This document shows, piece after piece, positions 19,640-28,653 of a stretch of DNA of 64,000 nucleotides. The notes under the pieces were generated by a model. It did no database searches. It saw only the letters and a list, made by a program, of their open reading frames with translations, and was not told the DNA's origin. Each line of letters starts with the position of its first letter. The first letter of the stretch is position 1. The position numbers and the translations under genes are program-made. The DNA is from Caulobacteraceae bacterium (lineage in GTDB: Bacteria > Pseudomonadota > Alphaproteobacteria > Caulobacterales > Caulobacteraceae). The stretch covers positions 248,001 through 312,000 of the forward strand of contig CANJLH010000003.1 of the NCBI GenBank assembly GCA_947475415.1. The letters are read 5' to 3'.

Positions 19640-22095
19640 TGATCGAAGCAAAAGACGCGCCTCTCCTGCCGGCTGCCTTCGCCAGTTGGTTCGCCGGTCG
19701 TGGCTGGACGCCCCGATCCCACCAACTGGCCATGATCGCCAAGGCGCGTCAGGGCCGCCATGCCTTGTTGATCGCGCCCACTGGCGGTGGAAAGACCCTG
19801 GCCGGCTTCCTCCCGAGCCTTGTCGACTTGGCGGAGCGCGCACCCCAGGACTCCTCCCCTGGCCTGCACACCCTCTACATCTCCCCGCTGAAGGCCCTGG
19901 CGGTGGACATCGAGCGAAACCTTGCGGCCCCCATCGCCGACATGGGCCTGGGGATCAGTGCTGAGTCGCGCACGGGGGACACCGGCTTGGCGCGGCGCCA
20001 GCGTCAGCGAGTGCGGCCGCCAGACATGTTGATCACCACGCCCGAGCAATTGACGTTGCTCTGCGCCTGGCCTGGCGCACGCGTCTATTTTGAAAGCCTC
20101 GCCTGCGTCATCGTCGATGAAATCCACGCCATCCACGCTTCCAAACGTGGAGACCTGCTGGCGCTGGATCTGGCCCGGTTGCAGCAGTTCTCGCCCAAAC
20201 TTCGCCGCGTGGGACTTTCGGCCACAGTCGACGACCCGGATGTGATCCGCAACTGGCTCGCCCCTGGAAGCCTCGATGACATCGATCTTGTGCGTGGCCC
20301 GTCCGGCGCGGCGCCGATTGTCGAGGTTTTGCTCTCCGAGGGGCGGGTGCCCTGGTCTGGCCACACCGCTCAGCACGCCATGGCCGAGGTCTATGACGTC
20401 ATCCGCCGCAGCCGCACGGCGTTGGTTTTCGTCAACACCCGATTCCAGGCGGAGTTCGCCTTTCAGGAACTCTGGCGCCTGAACGAAGATAATCTGCCGA
20501 TCGCATTGCACCACGGCTCCTTGGCCGCGGAGCAGCGGCGCAAGGTCGAGGCCGCGATGGCGCGCGGGGAGCTAAGGGCCGTGGTCGCCACCTCAACCCT
20601 GGACCTGGGGGTGGATTGGGGCGACGTGGACCTTGTCATCCAACTCGCATCGCCCAAAGGCGCTTCGCGCATGGTCCAAAGGATAGGTCGGGCGAACCAC
20701 CGGATGGACGAGCCGAGCCGGGCGCTGTTCGTGCCCGCAAACCGCTTCGAAATGCTGGAGTGCCAAGCCGCCCGCGAGGCGATTGCGGAAAATCGCCTTG
20801 ACGGCGACCCGGCACGCACCGGCGCCCTCGACGTGCTCGCCCAGCACGTGATGGGCTGCGCTTGCTCCGAGCCATTCGATCTCCTGGAGTTCTACAATGA
20901 GGTTTCAACGGCGGCCCCCTACCGGAACCTCACCTGGGAGGACTTCGAGGCCATCGTCGATCTGGTCTCCACCGGGGGCTATGCGCTGAGAGTCTACGAC
21001 CGATTTCGACGCATCGTCGTGGGAGAAGACGGCCGCTGGCGGGCGCGCAACGCCGAGGTCGCCCAGCGTCATCGGCTAAACGCCGGCGCCATAGTTTCAC
21101 CGGCGACGCTGAATGTGCGGGTGGCCGGCCGGCGCGGCGTTCCCGGTCGCAAGATCGGTGAGGTCGAAGAGGGTTATCTGGAAATGCTTGAGCCAGGCGA
21201 CACCTTCGTATTCGCCGGTCAGGTTTGGAAACTGGTGGGGGTCACCAACCTTGATGTGCTCGTCAGCGCGGCCGCGGATCGAGACCCGAAGATGCCCTCG
21301 TGGGGCGGTTCGAAATTCGCGCTCTCCACCTTCCTAGCCAAACGGGTTCGTGAGCTCATGTACGATCAGGCTCGCTGGGAGGTGCTGCCGAAGGACGTTC
21401 GCGAGTGGCTGCAGGCCCAGGCGGACCACTCCGTAATTCCTGCCGAATCTGAGATGTTGCTGGAGACGTTTCCCCGCGGCAGGCGCCACTTCATGGTGTG
21501 CTACCCCTTCGAGGGTCGTCTGGCGCACACGACCCTGGCAATGTTGCTGACGCGCAGGCTTGAGCGGGCGGGCGCGGCTCCGCTCGGGTTTGTCTGCAAT
21601 GACTACGCCCTCGCCGTCTGGGCTCTGAAGCCGCTGGATGGCCTCGATTTCGACGCGCTGTTTCATGAGGACATGCTGGGCGACGACCTCGAAGACTGGC
21701 TTGCGGAGAGCTTCATGATGAAGCGGGCGTTCAAGGGATGCGCGATCATCGCGGGCCTGATCGAGCGCCGATTCCCGGGCCAGCCGCAGAAGTCCGGCCG
21801 CCAGATCACCTTTTCCACCGATCTCATCTACGATGTTCTCCGCCGCCACCAGCCCGATCACCTGCTGCTTCGGTGCGCTCGTGAAGACGCCGCCACCGGC
21901 CTGATCGATGTGGCGCGTCTGGGCCAACTCCTGACCCGCGTCCGCGGCCGTATCCGGCATGCGGCGCTGGATCACCTTTCGCCCTTCGCGGTGCCCATCC
22001 TGCTGGAAATCGGCAAAGAGCGGTCTCCAGGCGGCGCGGGGGAAATGATTCTGGCGGAGGCGGAGTCAGACCTGATCGCCGAGGCGCTGGCGTGA
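19639..22095 (+). CDS. Ligase-associated DEXH-box helicase (Lhr-like)
   Basis: An 818-residue superfamily 2 helicase of the Lhr class. Walker A is TGGGKT (about residues 48-53), the Walker B box is VDEIHAIH, and the C-terminal RecA domain ends in QRIGRANHR. The size and the adjacent pdeM gene mark the ligase-associated subgroup, a 3'-5' translocase linked to bacterial DNA repair cassettes. I set the start at 19639, where ATG overlaps the MFS stop by one base and the protein begins in a family-typical way. The partner ligase and exonuclease genes are not in this window. Confidence 0.94.
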   Translation: MIEAKDAPLLPAAFASWFAGRGWTPRSHQLAMIAKARQGRHALLIAPTGGGKTLAGFLPSLVDLAERAPQDSSPGLHTLYISPLKALAVDIERNLAAPIADMGLGISAESRTGDTGLARRQRQRVRPPDMLITTPEQLTLLCAWPGARVYFESLACVIVDEIHAIHASKRGDLLALDLARLQQFSPKLRRVGLSATVDDPDVIRNWLAPGSLDDIDLVRGPSGAAPIVEVLLSEGRVPWSGHTAQHAMAEVYDVIRRSRTALVFVNTRFQAEFAFQELWRLNEDNLPIALHHGSLAAEQRRKVEAAMARGELRAVVATSTLDLGVDWGDVDLVIQLASPKGASRMVQRIGRANHRMDEPSRALFVPANRFEMLECQAAREAIAENRLDGDPARTGALDVLAQHVMGCACSEPFDLLEFYNEVSTAAPYRNLTWEDFEAIVDLVSTGGYALRVYDRFRRIVVGEDGRWRARNAEVAQRHRLNAGAIVSPATLNVRVAGRRGVPGRKIGEVEEGYLEMLEPGDTFVFAGQVWKLVGVTNLDVLVSAAADRDPKMPSWGGSKFALSTFLAKRVRELMYDQARWEVLPKDVREWLQAQADHSVIPAESEMLLETFPRGRRHFMVCYPFEGRLAHTTLAMLLTRRLERAGAAPLGFVCNDYALAVWALKPLDGLDFDALFHEDMLGDDLEDWLAESFMMKRAFKGCAIIAGLIERRFPGQPQKSGRQITFSTDLIYDVLRRHQPDHLLLRCAREDAATGLIDVARLGQLLTRVRGRIRHAALDHLSPFAVPILLEIGKERSPGGAGEMILAEAESDLIAEALA

Positions 22096-22817
22096 GCGTC
22101 CAGCCCAGCCTGGCCTATGACATCGCCAGCAGCCCCTGTGGCGGCCTGTGGATCAGACTGCTGGGGGTTCGGGCTTTGATGAGGTCTTCGGGCGCGCTCT
22201 GGCTGGAGGAGGCCCGCACTCTGATCGTCGCCGACCTGCACCTGGAGAAGGGATCAGCCTATGCCTCGCGCGGCCAACTGTTACCGCCGTTCGACACCGG
22301 GGACTCGCTCGGCCGACTGGAACGCGAGGCCGCTGCGCTTGACCCGCAAATGCTGGTTCTGCTCGGCGACAGTTTCCACGACCGAATGTCCGAAGACCGG
22401 CTTGCGCCCGAGAATGCCGAACGACTTCAGGCCCTTGCGGCGGCGCGAAGGCTCACATGGATTGTCGGCAACCATGACTCCGAAGCCCCCCGATTTATGC
22501 CGGGCGACGCGGCGGACCTGATCCAGGTGCAGGGCCTCATGTTGCGTCATGAGCCGCACAGCGGTCCCTATCCAGGCGAGGTGAGCGGCCATCTGCATCC
22601 CTGCGCCCGTGTCGCCGCCTCAGCTGGCAGGGTGCGCCGGCGCTGTTTCGTCACGGACGGCGAACGCGTAATTCTACCGGCCTTCGGCGCCTTCGCCGGG
22701 GGCCTCAACATTCGGGACCAAGCCTTTAGCGGCCTGTTCGCCCGACAACCCATTGCCGCCGTCCTGGGTAAGGCGCGTGTCCATGCAATCGGCTGGCGCT
22801 CTCTCGCGCCAGACTGA
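22092..22817 (+). CDS. pdeM: Ligase-associated metallophosphoesterase PdeM
   Basis: A 241-residue calcineurin-fold phosphoesterase. Metal-binding motifs are seen as VADLHLEKGS, LLGDSFHD, IVGNHD and SGHLHP, with the expected Asp, His and Asn ligands. Family members are phosphodiesterases encoded beside lhr-like helicases and DNA ligases and are thought to act in DNA repair. GTG at 22092 overlaps the helicase stop (GTGA), so the two proteins are translationally coupled. Confidence 0.93.
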   Translation: MSVQPSLAYDIASSPCGGLWIRLLGVRALMRSSGALWLEEARTLIVADLHLEKGSAYASRGQLLPPFDTGDSLGRLEREAAALDPQMLVLLGDSFHDRMSEDRLAPENAERLQALAAARRLTWIVGNHDSEAPRFMPGDAADLIQVQGLMLRHEPHSGPYPGEVSGHLHPCARVAASAGRVRRRCFVTDGERVILPAFGAFAGGLNIRDQAFSGLFARQPIAAVLGKARVHAIGWRSLAPD

Positions 22818-22820
22818 ATG

Positions 22821-23270
22821 CTACATGCGCAACGCGTGCTCAAGCGCCGCCGCAAGTGAAACGCAGGCGCCGGCCGTCAAAACGGTGGAAAGCCGCGGAT
22901 AGCGTGCTGGCACATCCGGCGCCGCATGATCAAACAGCCACTGGAGAATAAAGGCGGCGATGAAGCCGCCAATCACCCAGGCCACGTTCAGCTGGTCTCG
23001 CATTATGAGCAGTAGCCACGCGGCGATCGACGACAACACCGAAGCTGTGAGGCGATACCACCTCGGCGCAGGCCTTGAGCTCTCAAGCCCCCAACGAACG
23101 CCGCCCAGGAAGCTGAGCACCAGCGCTGACCAGGCGATGACCGCCGAGAGCGCCTGATCTGCGGCCGCGGGTGCGCCGTAGGCGTAGAGCGCGGAAAGGA
23201 TTGGGAATGGCGCCAGCGCGAGCAACGCGATCGTCCACAGCGGCGCGGGCGCCGTTGCTTCGGTTTCCAT
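22821..23270 (-). CDS. DUF3429 membrane protein
   Basis: A 149-residue inner-membrane protein with about five hydrophobic helices. The SFLGGVRWGLE motif near residues 53-63 is the hallmark of DUF3429. Function unknown. It is convergent with pdeM, with only three bases between the stop codons. Confidence 0.88.
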   Translation of the reverse strand: METEATAPAPLWTIALLALAPFPILSALYAYGAPAAADQALSAVIAWSALVLSFLGGVRWGLESSRPAPRWYRLTASVLSSIAAWLLLIMRDQLNVAWVIGGFIAAFILQWLFDHAAPDVPARYPRLSTVLTAGACVSLAAALEHALRM

Positions 23271-23390
23271 GAGTTGTCAGCTCCCTTGGAGGTCGACCGA
23301 AGCGGCCCGACCGTCTCAGGACGACCGTGGCCGAATTACCAACCATGGCCTATTGTAGAGGTCCCGCAAAGAGGATCTCGGCCGACGGCC

Positions 23391-26300
23391 TCAGCGAGTG
23401 AACACTTCCAGCTTACCGACGGTCGCGGTATCGAGCGTTCCGGTAGGGGGAATCCCCTGTTCGCGCTGGTAGGCCGCAATCGCCATGCTCAGCGCCGGAG
23501 ATGTCACACCGTCGCGCGGTCCCTGGTAGTAACCGAGCCGGGAGAGCGCCCGCTGCGCCGTCACCACATCCGTGCTTTGCATCGTCGGGACGCTAGCCGG
23601 CGTGGTGCTGGCGACGGCTGTGGACCTGAAGCCCGCGGCCGCACGCTCGGCCACCAATTGAGTATCAACTGATAGGCGGGTGCGTACGCGCGCAGCGCTG
23701 CTTAGGGATTCCTGGTCGCCGGACCGCGCGGCGATCAGGTACCACTTGAGCGCCTCCGCCGAGTTCTTGGCCACCCCCAAACCCTGTTCATAAAGCCGGC
23801 CGAGGTTGTATTGGCTGTCCACAAGGCCAAGGTCACCAGCCTTGCGGAACCACTGCGCCGCCAGGGCGGGATTCTTCGGCTGTCCGCCAGCGCCCTCAAA
23901 AGCATATAGGGCGAAATTGTGCATCGCCTTGCGATCGCCACCGCGCGCGGCAAGCTCCGTCCAGCGCCGGGCCTCCGCGATGTCCTTCTTGAGCCCCGCT
24001 CCGCCGCTTTCATAAAGCGAGGCCAGATAGAGCTGAGCTGGCGCGTAGCCCTGATCAGCTGTCTTGCGCAGGGCGTCGAGGGCGCCTGGCTCGCGTGCGG
24101 AAATGGACTGGATAGCAGCGTCATAGTTAGCGGCGAGATCAACCTGCGGCGTATCTGTTCCCACCGGCGCAGCGCCGGTGTTGAAGCCTTGCGGCGCCAC
24201 AGCGATGCTGGCGCGCGGCTTTTGACCGAACGGACCACGGTCGTTTTCGGAGACCGCCTTTGCATGTGATTCTGCGTCGACGCCCTCCGCGACCCGACCA
24301 GACGCATCGCCGCCAGGTTTCGCGCCCATCACCACGAGGCCCGCCGCGCCAACGCTCAGAAACGCCGCGCCGCCGGCAATGAGGAGCGCGGTTTGCAACC
24401 CACCCACGGAGCGCTTCTTCCGCTTAGCCCCTCCAAACCCCGAGAACATTGAGCTCTCAGAAGATTCCATCGTCGACTTCGGGGCCGCCGACTGTGGTGC
24501 ACGGGCCGCATCGGCGGCGCGTGCGGCCTCCGCGCGCTGCTTTTCAAGCCGGGCGCGTTCCGTAGCGCTGGCGGTCGAGGACCTTGCCGCCAGCCGTGCC
24601 TGCTCAATGATTTCTCGAGTGGTCAGGGGGCGAGCGCTTTCATTCGAAACCGGCGCGAAGAGATCCTCGTCAACCTGCTCATCCCCTGAATCGGGCCCAT
24701 CCTCTGAATCAGGCTCAAGTTCGGCTAGCGGATCGAGAAAGTCGTCTGCTTCAAATTCGGCGTCGGCTTGCGAGGCCGGCGTTTCGATTTCCGCGAACGG
24801 ATCGGGGTATGATTCACCACCCGCAGCGTCGCGCTGCGCGGCGCTTGGCCCGGCGGGGCTCAGAAAATCGGTGTCGGCGGAGAAACTGTCTTCCTCATCC
24901 TCCATCTGGACCAAAGGCGCCTCGGCGGGCGACTTGGACGGCGAAATCGCAAACGCGGGTTCAGGCGCCTTCGACTGTGGCGCGGCAGGCGCGAAACCGT
25001 CTGCGGCATCGAAATCGACATCATCGAAACCGGGTTCCGCATCCGTCGCCAATGGCGCGCTGGCGGGGAAAGCGTCAAGCGGCTCAATCGCGAATGCCGA
25101 TTCAAGGCTCCGGCGATCCGGTTCTGGCGGCCCCAGTTCCGCGGAACTGGCGTATCCGGCATAACGGTCGTGTGGCGGCGGACCGGCAGCGGTCGGCGCT
25201 TCGCTTCGCCGGTGCAGGTCGGCCAAGCGCTGATCGAGTTTCTCCCGCCCTTCTTCGAGAAGCTTGGCGGTTCGCTCCTCGCTGTGGCGGATTCGTTCGG
25301 CTAGGTCCTCGGCGGCCCGTTCCTGCTTCAGGGTGATCTTTTCGGTGACCCGCGCGACCTTCTCGGCCATCTCGTCTACCGCCTGACCCGAGCGGCGCTC
25401 GGCGACGGTGATCCGCTCACCTAGTCGCTCAGTGATGCGGGTGATCTCCCCGCTCAACCGTTCCAGTGCGTCGGCATGGACGCTCTCGCTTCGGCCTAGC
25501 CGGGTCTCAACGGTCGTGGCGATCCGCGACATTTCATCAGCGGCGCGCTGGTCGCTGGCCTGCAACTTGCGGGTCAGGGAATCCGCCACGGCGAGCACAT
25601 CACGACCGATTTGCTCGATTGCCTGGGTGGATCGCTGTTCAGCCGCCGTCACATGTTGCGCCATATCGGCGAGCCGGCTTTCGACGCCCTGGACGTGATC
25701 ATCAACGGTGGCGCCGAGTTTTTCCGCGAACTCGACCCGCGCCGCTTCCATCCGGCTGGTCAGGCTGGCCGCAAGGTCTTCCAGCCGCAGTTCCGGAGGA
25801 GTCTCGGCGCTGGATTCGACAGCGCCGAGCCGCCCGTCCAGGTCCGCGAACGAGGCGCGCAGCCCCTCTAACGCTTCGCTGGTCTTGGTCTGGGCTTCTG
25901 CCAGCCGCTCACCAATGCGACCCAGGACTTCGTCAGCGAAATCGGCCGGATTCCCGTTGCTGTTCGCCTCCAGCCGTTGCACCCGCGCCTCTACGGCGCC
26001 GAGGATTTCCTGTGTCTGGCTCTCTCCGGCGTAGAGCCGGCTGGCGACCTTGCCCAGCGCCTGCTCCAGAGCGTGCAGCGCTTCGGCCGATCGCGGCCCG
26101 GAACCGTCTGTCTCATACTTTCGCAGCCGGTCGGCCAATTGGGCGTGACCAGTCTTCAGTTCGTCCGTGACGCCTTCGAATCGCGCCGCTACGGCGATCT
26201 GGTCGCGCTCTCCGGCTTCGATGCGATCTAGCGCTGCGCGAACTGAAAGTTCGACACTGGAGATGGCGTGACTGGCGCGATCCTCAGCGTCCGCGATCCG

Positions 26301-26741
26301 CTCGGATATCCGGTCGATCGCCGCCAGCACCCGCGGTAGTTCGTCAGAGGGATGCAGCGGCGCCTCAACCCGATATGGGCGCCGTTCGCCGAGGCGCTCG
26401 TAGTGGCTGCGCGGTGCGCCAGGATCGCGCGCGGCGCGGACGATTCGGTCTGCGACGACCTCCGGCGAGATCCTAACCCTTTGCTGATCGTTGTTGCTCG
26501 TCGGCGCGTCAGCTGGATCACGGTGGGCTTGGTAGCGGCCGGCTGCGTAGTCAGGCCGGTCGAAGGCGCGAGGATCGGCGAACTGTTCCTGAGATGTGAG
26601 TTCCTCGGGACCTTCGTCCTCAAGGATCATTCGATTCAGCCATTCGCCAAGCGTCATACCGGATCGACGCGCAAGGTCCTTTGCGACCTCACGGGCCTTT
26701 GGGTCGATCCCCTTGACGCTCCAGGGTGCCCCCGACGTCAT
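23391..26741 (-). CDS. podJ: Polar localization factor PodJ
   Basis: Polarity scaffold that in Caulobacter organises flagellum, pilus and holdfast functions at the new pole. The 1116-residue protein opens with the PodJ N-terminal block (PWSVKGIDPKAREVAKDLAR), followed by long Glu/Arg/Ala coiled coils (about 100-520), an acidic disordered region (about 540-740) and one transmembrane helix (about 783-807). The periplasmic part has SEL1/TPR-like repeats (about 890-1010) and a C-terminal peptidoglycan-binding domain (about 1055-1113). It is somewhat longer than Caulobacter crescentus PodJ, and the domain order is the same. A Shine-Dalgarno sequence AGGAG precedes the ATG. Confidence 0.93.
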   Translation of the reverse strand: MTSGAPWSVKGIDPKAREVAKDLARRSGMTLGEWLNRMILEDEGPEELTSQEQFADPRAFDRPDYAAGRYQAHRDPADAPTSNNDQQRVRISPEVVADRIVRAARDPGAPRSHYERLGERRPYRVEAPLHPSDELPRVLAAIDRISERIADAEDRASHAISSVELSVRAALDRIEAGERDQIAVAARFEGVTDELKTGHAQLADRLRKYETDGSGPRSAEALHALEQALGKVASRLYAGESQTQEILGAVEARVQRLEANSNGNPADFADEVLGRIGERLAEAQTKTSEALEGLRASFADLDGRLGAVESSAETPPELRLEDLAASLTSRMEAARVEFAEKLGATVDDHVQGVESRLADMAQHVTAAEQRSTQAIEQIGRDVLAVADSLTRKLQASDQRAADEMSRIATTVETRLGRSESVHADALERLSGEITRITERLGERITVAERRSGQAVDEMAEKVARVTEKITLKQERAAEDLAERIRHSEERTAKLLEEGREKLDQRLADLHRRSEAPTAAGPPPHDRYAGYASSAELGPPEPDRRSLESAFAIEPLDAFPASAPLATDAEPGFDDVDFDAADGFAPAAPQSKAPEPAFAISPSKSPAEAPLVQMEDEEDSFSADTDFLSPAGPSAAQRDAAGGESYPDPFAEIETPASQADAEFEADDFLDPLAELEPDSEDGPDSGDEQVDEDLFAPVSNESARPLTTREIIEQARLAARSSTASATERARLEKQRAEAARAADAARAPQSAAPKSTMESSESSMFSGFGGAKRKKRSVGGLQTALLIAGGAAFLSVGAAGLVVMGAKPGGDASGRVAEGVDAESHAKAVSENDRGPFGQKPRASIAVAPQGFNTGAAPVGTDTPQVDLAANYDAAIQSISAREPGALDALRKTADQGYAPAQLYLASLYESGGAGLKKDIAEARRWTELAARGGDRKAMHNFALYAFEGAGGQPKNPALAAQWFRKAGDLGLVDSQYNLGRLYEQGLGVAKNSAEALKWYLIAARSGDQESLSSAARVRTRLSVDTQLVAERAAAGFRSTAVASTTPASVPTMQSTDVVTAQRALSRLGYYQGPRDGVTSPALSMAIAAYQREQGIPPTGTLDTATVGKLEVFTR

Positions 26742-26742
26742 C

Positions 26743-26785
26743 GAATCGCTCTCCTGAAACCAATATCAAGGCTACCGGTCGATTC
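26743..26785 (-). promoter_or_regulatory. Two GANTC (CcrM) sites in the podJ leader
   Basis: GAATC at 26743-26747 lies between the Shine-Dalgarno and ATG of podJ, and GATTC at 26781-26785 lies 40 bases upstream. GANTC is the target of the CcrM adenine methyltransferase, and in Caulobacter podJ is one of the cell-cycle genes responsive to GcrA, which reads methylated GANTC. The sites are seen directly; their regulatory use here is inference. Confidence 0.45.
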
Positions 26786-26885
26786 CTGGGGTGTAAACGC
26801 AGCTGGTCCCCAAGATGTAGTATTTGCGTTCAATCCGCTGTGGATGAACGCGCCGCCAGGACAGGCCTGGGTTGCGGCGTCACCA

Positions 26886-28577
26886 TTAAGGATTTGCATC
26901 GGCCAAGTTGGGCCTCTGTGATTCTGGTTCCTCGGTGCGGCGCGGGCGGCGGGCCAAATTCGCCATTCCGCCCGAGGATAACAATCCCACGTCCGCCATA
27001 AGGATTGGGATCGCCCATTTGCGCAGGGCCGCGATGTATCGGGGTTGCCATACCGGATCGTACTTATCCTTGTACTTCCAGAGCCCCTGGAAATTGTAGA
27101 TTTCTTCCCCGCGCTCGAACAGCAGACGACCGACGCGGGACATCAGCGGCGCCAGCGGCCGATCATCGAGCCCCGCCAAGGGCGCCATGCCGAATTCAAA
27201 TGCGTCGTAACCCTGGCTTCGGCCCCACTCGATGATCTCAACGAATAGAAAGTCCATGATCCGGCTGGGCGCGCCATTCCCGTGCCGCATCATATCCACC
27301 GAGAACGCCGTGCGCTCTGCAGTGGTCCACAGGTTCGCGAAGGCGACGATCCTGCCCTCGAACCGGGCCGCCGCGACTGGGAACTCTGCAAGGTAGCGGG
27401 GCTCGAAGCCGCCCATGGTGAAGCCTTTCTCCCCGCCGGCCTGACGGCATTGCCAGTCGTCCGATACAGCGGCGAGCTCATCCATCGCCGCCAGCACCGC
27501 CTGGCCTTCCAGCACCTCGAAAACGCAGCCGCTCTCTTCCTTCATCTTGCGCCACGCGCGACGGATATTCCCCTTGCGAGACCCGTCCATGCTGAAGGTA
27601 TCCAGGCGCACGGCGGCCTGCTCACCCACCTTTTGGATCGAGAATCCCAACTCCACGAGGTCGGGCAGCGCGTCGGGGCCAAGGTTGTAGACCGCCGGAC
27701 GAGCCATATGAGAATCCGCCAGCTCGCGGAAACGCCACAAGAGCTCCAGCCGTTCGTCGCGCCGGCCCACCGGCTGACCCATGGCGATCCAGGAGCGCCC
27801 GCGCACGCCGAACATCAAAAAGCTTTCGCCTGAGGCTGAGAACAGAAATCGCTTGTCGCCAAGCAGCGCCAGGTTGGCCAGCGGTTCGGCGCCCTCGGCG
27901 GTGGCCAGGATCGCACGGACCCGAGCGTAATCACCGTCGCTCTCGCCCACTACGCCCGGCGGCGCGGCGCTGGCGATCAGCCGCCAGACGCCAAATCCAA
28001 ACAGCGCTGTCGCCGCCCCCGCCCAAGCGCGAATGGCCCGGGCTGCGTCGTCGTCCACCATGACCTTCCAGAAGGCCTGGTCGCCATAATCGGCATGCTG
28101 GAAGGACCAGATGCCGAGCGCGCCCGCGCCAATCAGCGCAGCCGCGGCCGAAACGAGCCAGCCTGGGGTGATCTCCATGCCGGTCAGCCGCGCCTTCCTG
28201 GGAAATGCGCCATGAAGCGGCGTCAGCAACACGGCCAGGGTGACCAGGATCAGCGCCTCCTCCAGGGCGAATGCCTTCAGGAGCGCGAGCGGGGCGGCGA
28301 TCAATAGCGCCGTCACCGAGGCTCCCCAGGCTGCGTCCAGGCGCGAGCGCAGCCCGAACGCCACCAACACCAAGGACAAACCCATGACGCTGGACAGGAA
28401 GTGACTGATTTCCACAAGCAGGACCGGCGCCACCGCAATAAGTCGGATGAACCGGCCGGGCACGGAGGGCGTGGCGCCGGATGCCAGCAGCATGACTCCC
28501 GCCGCAGCCACCGCCAGGGCCGCGACGTTCGGCGCCATGGCGAAGAGAGCGGGTTTTAGGTCTCGGATGAACCGCAT
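26886..28577 (-). CDS. MprF-like phosphatidylglycerol lysyltransferase (DUF2156)
   Basis: A 563-residue protein. Several N-terminal transmembrane helices (about residues 1-190) precede a cytoplasmic DUF2156 tandem GNAT domain, recognisable by FLMFGVRGRSWIAMGQPVG, RRAWRKM and the closing FQGLWKYKDKYDPVWQPRY. Such enzymes transfer lysine or another amino acid from tRNA to phosphatidylglycerol, lowering surface negative charge. The ATG at 28577 places a membrane helix near the N terminus; a farther upstream start would overlap the divergent acyl-CoA dehydrogenase promoter. Confidence 0.88.
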   Translation of the reverse strand: MRFIRDLKPALFAMAPNVAALAVAAAGVMLLASGATPSVPGRFIRLIAVAPVLLVEISHFLSSVMGLSLVLVAFGLRSRLDAAWGASVTALLIAAPLALLKAFALEEALILVTLAVLLTPLHGAFPRKARLTGMEITPGWLVSAAAALIGAGALGIWSFQHADYGDQAFWKVMVDDDAARAIRAWAGAATALFGFGVWRLIASAAPPGVVGESDGDYARVRAILATAEGAEPLANLALLGDKRFLFSASGESFLMFGVRGRSWIAMGQPVGRRDERLELLWRFRELADSHMARPAVYNLGPDALPDLVELGFSIQKVGEQAAVRLDTFSMDGSRKGNIRRAWRKMKEESGCVFEVLEGQAVLAAMDELAAVSDDWQCRQAGGEKGFTMGGFEPRYLAEFPVAAARFEGRIVAFANLWTTAERTAFSVDMMRHGNGAPSRIMDFLFVEIIEWGRSQGYDAFEFGMAPLAGLDDRPLAPLMSRVGRLLFERGEEIYNFQGLWKYKDKYDPVWQPRYIAALRKWAIPILMADVGLLSSGGMANLARRPRRTEEPESQRPNLADANP

Positions 28578-28653
28578 GCGTCGCTGCGCCTTGTCCCTTT
28601 CCTGGCCCTCGCTAAGCTGGGCTTGGCCGCCCCGGCCCGCAAGGGAGACCGCT

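Noticed and set aside
26742..26885. CtrA-type TTAA-N7-TTAA box upstream of podJ
   Set aside because: Only isolated TTAA-like half sites are seen, with wrong spacing.
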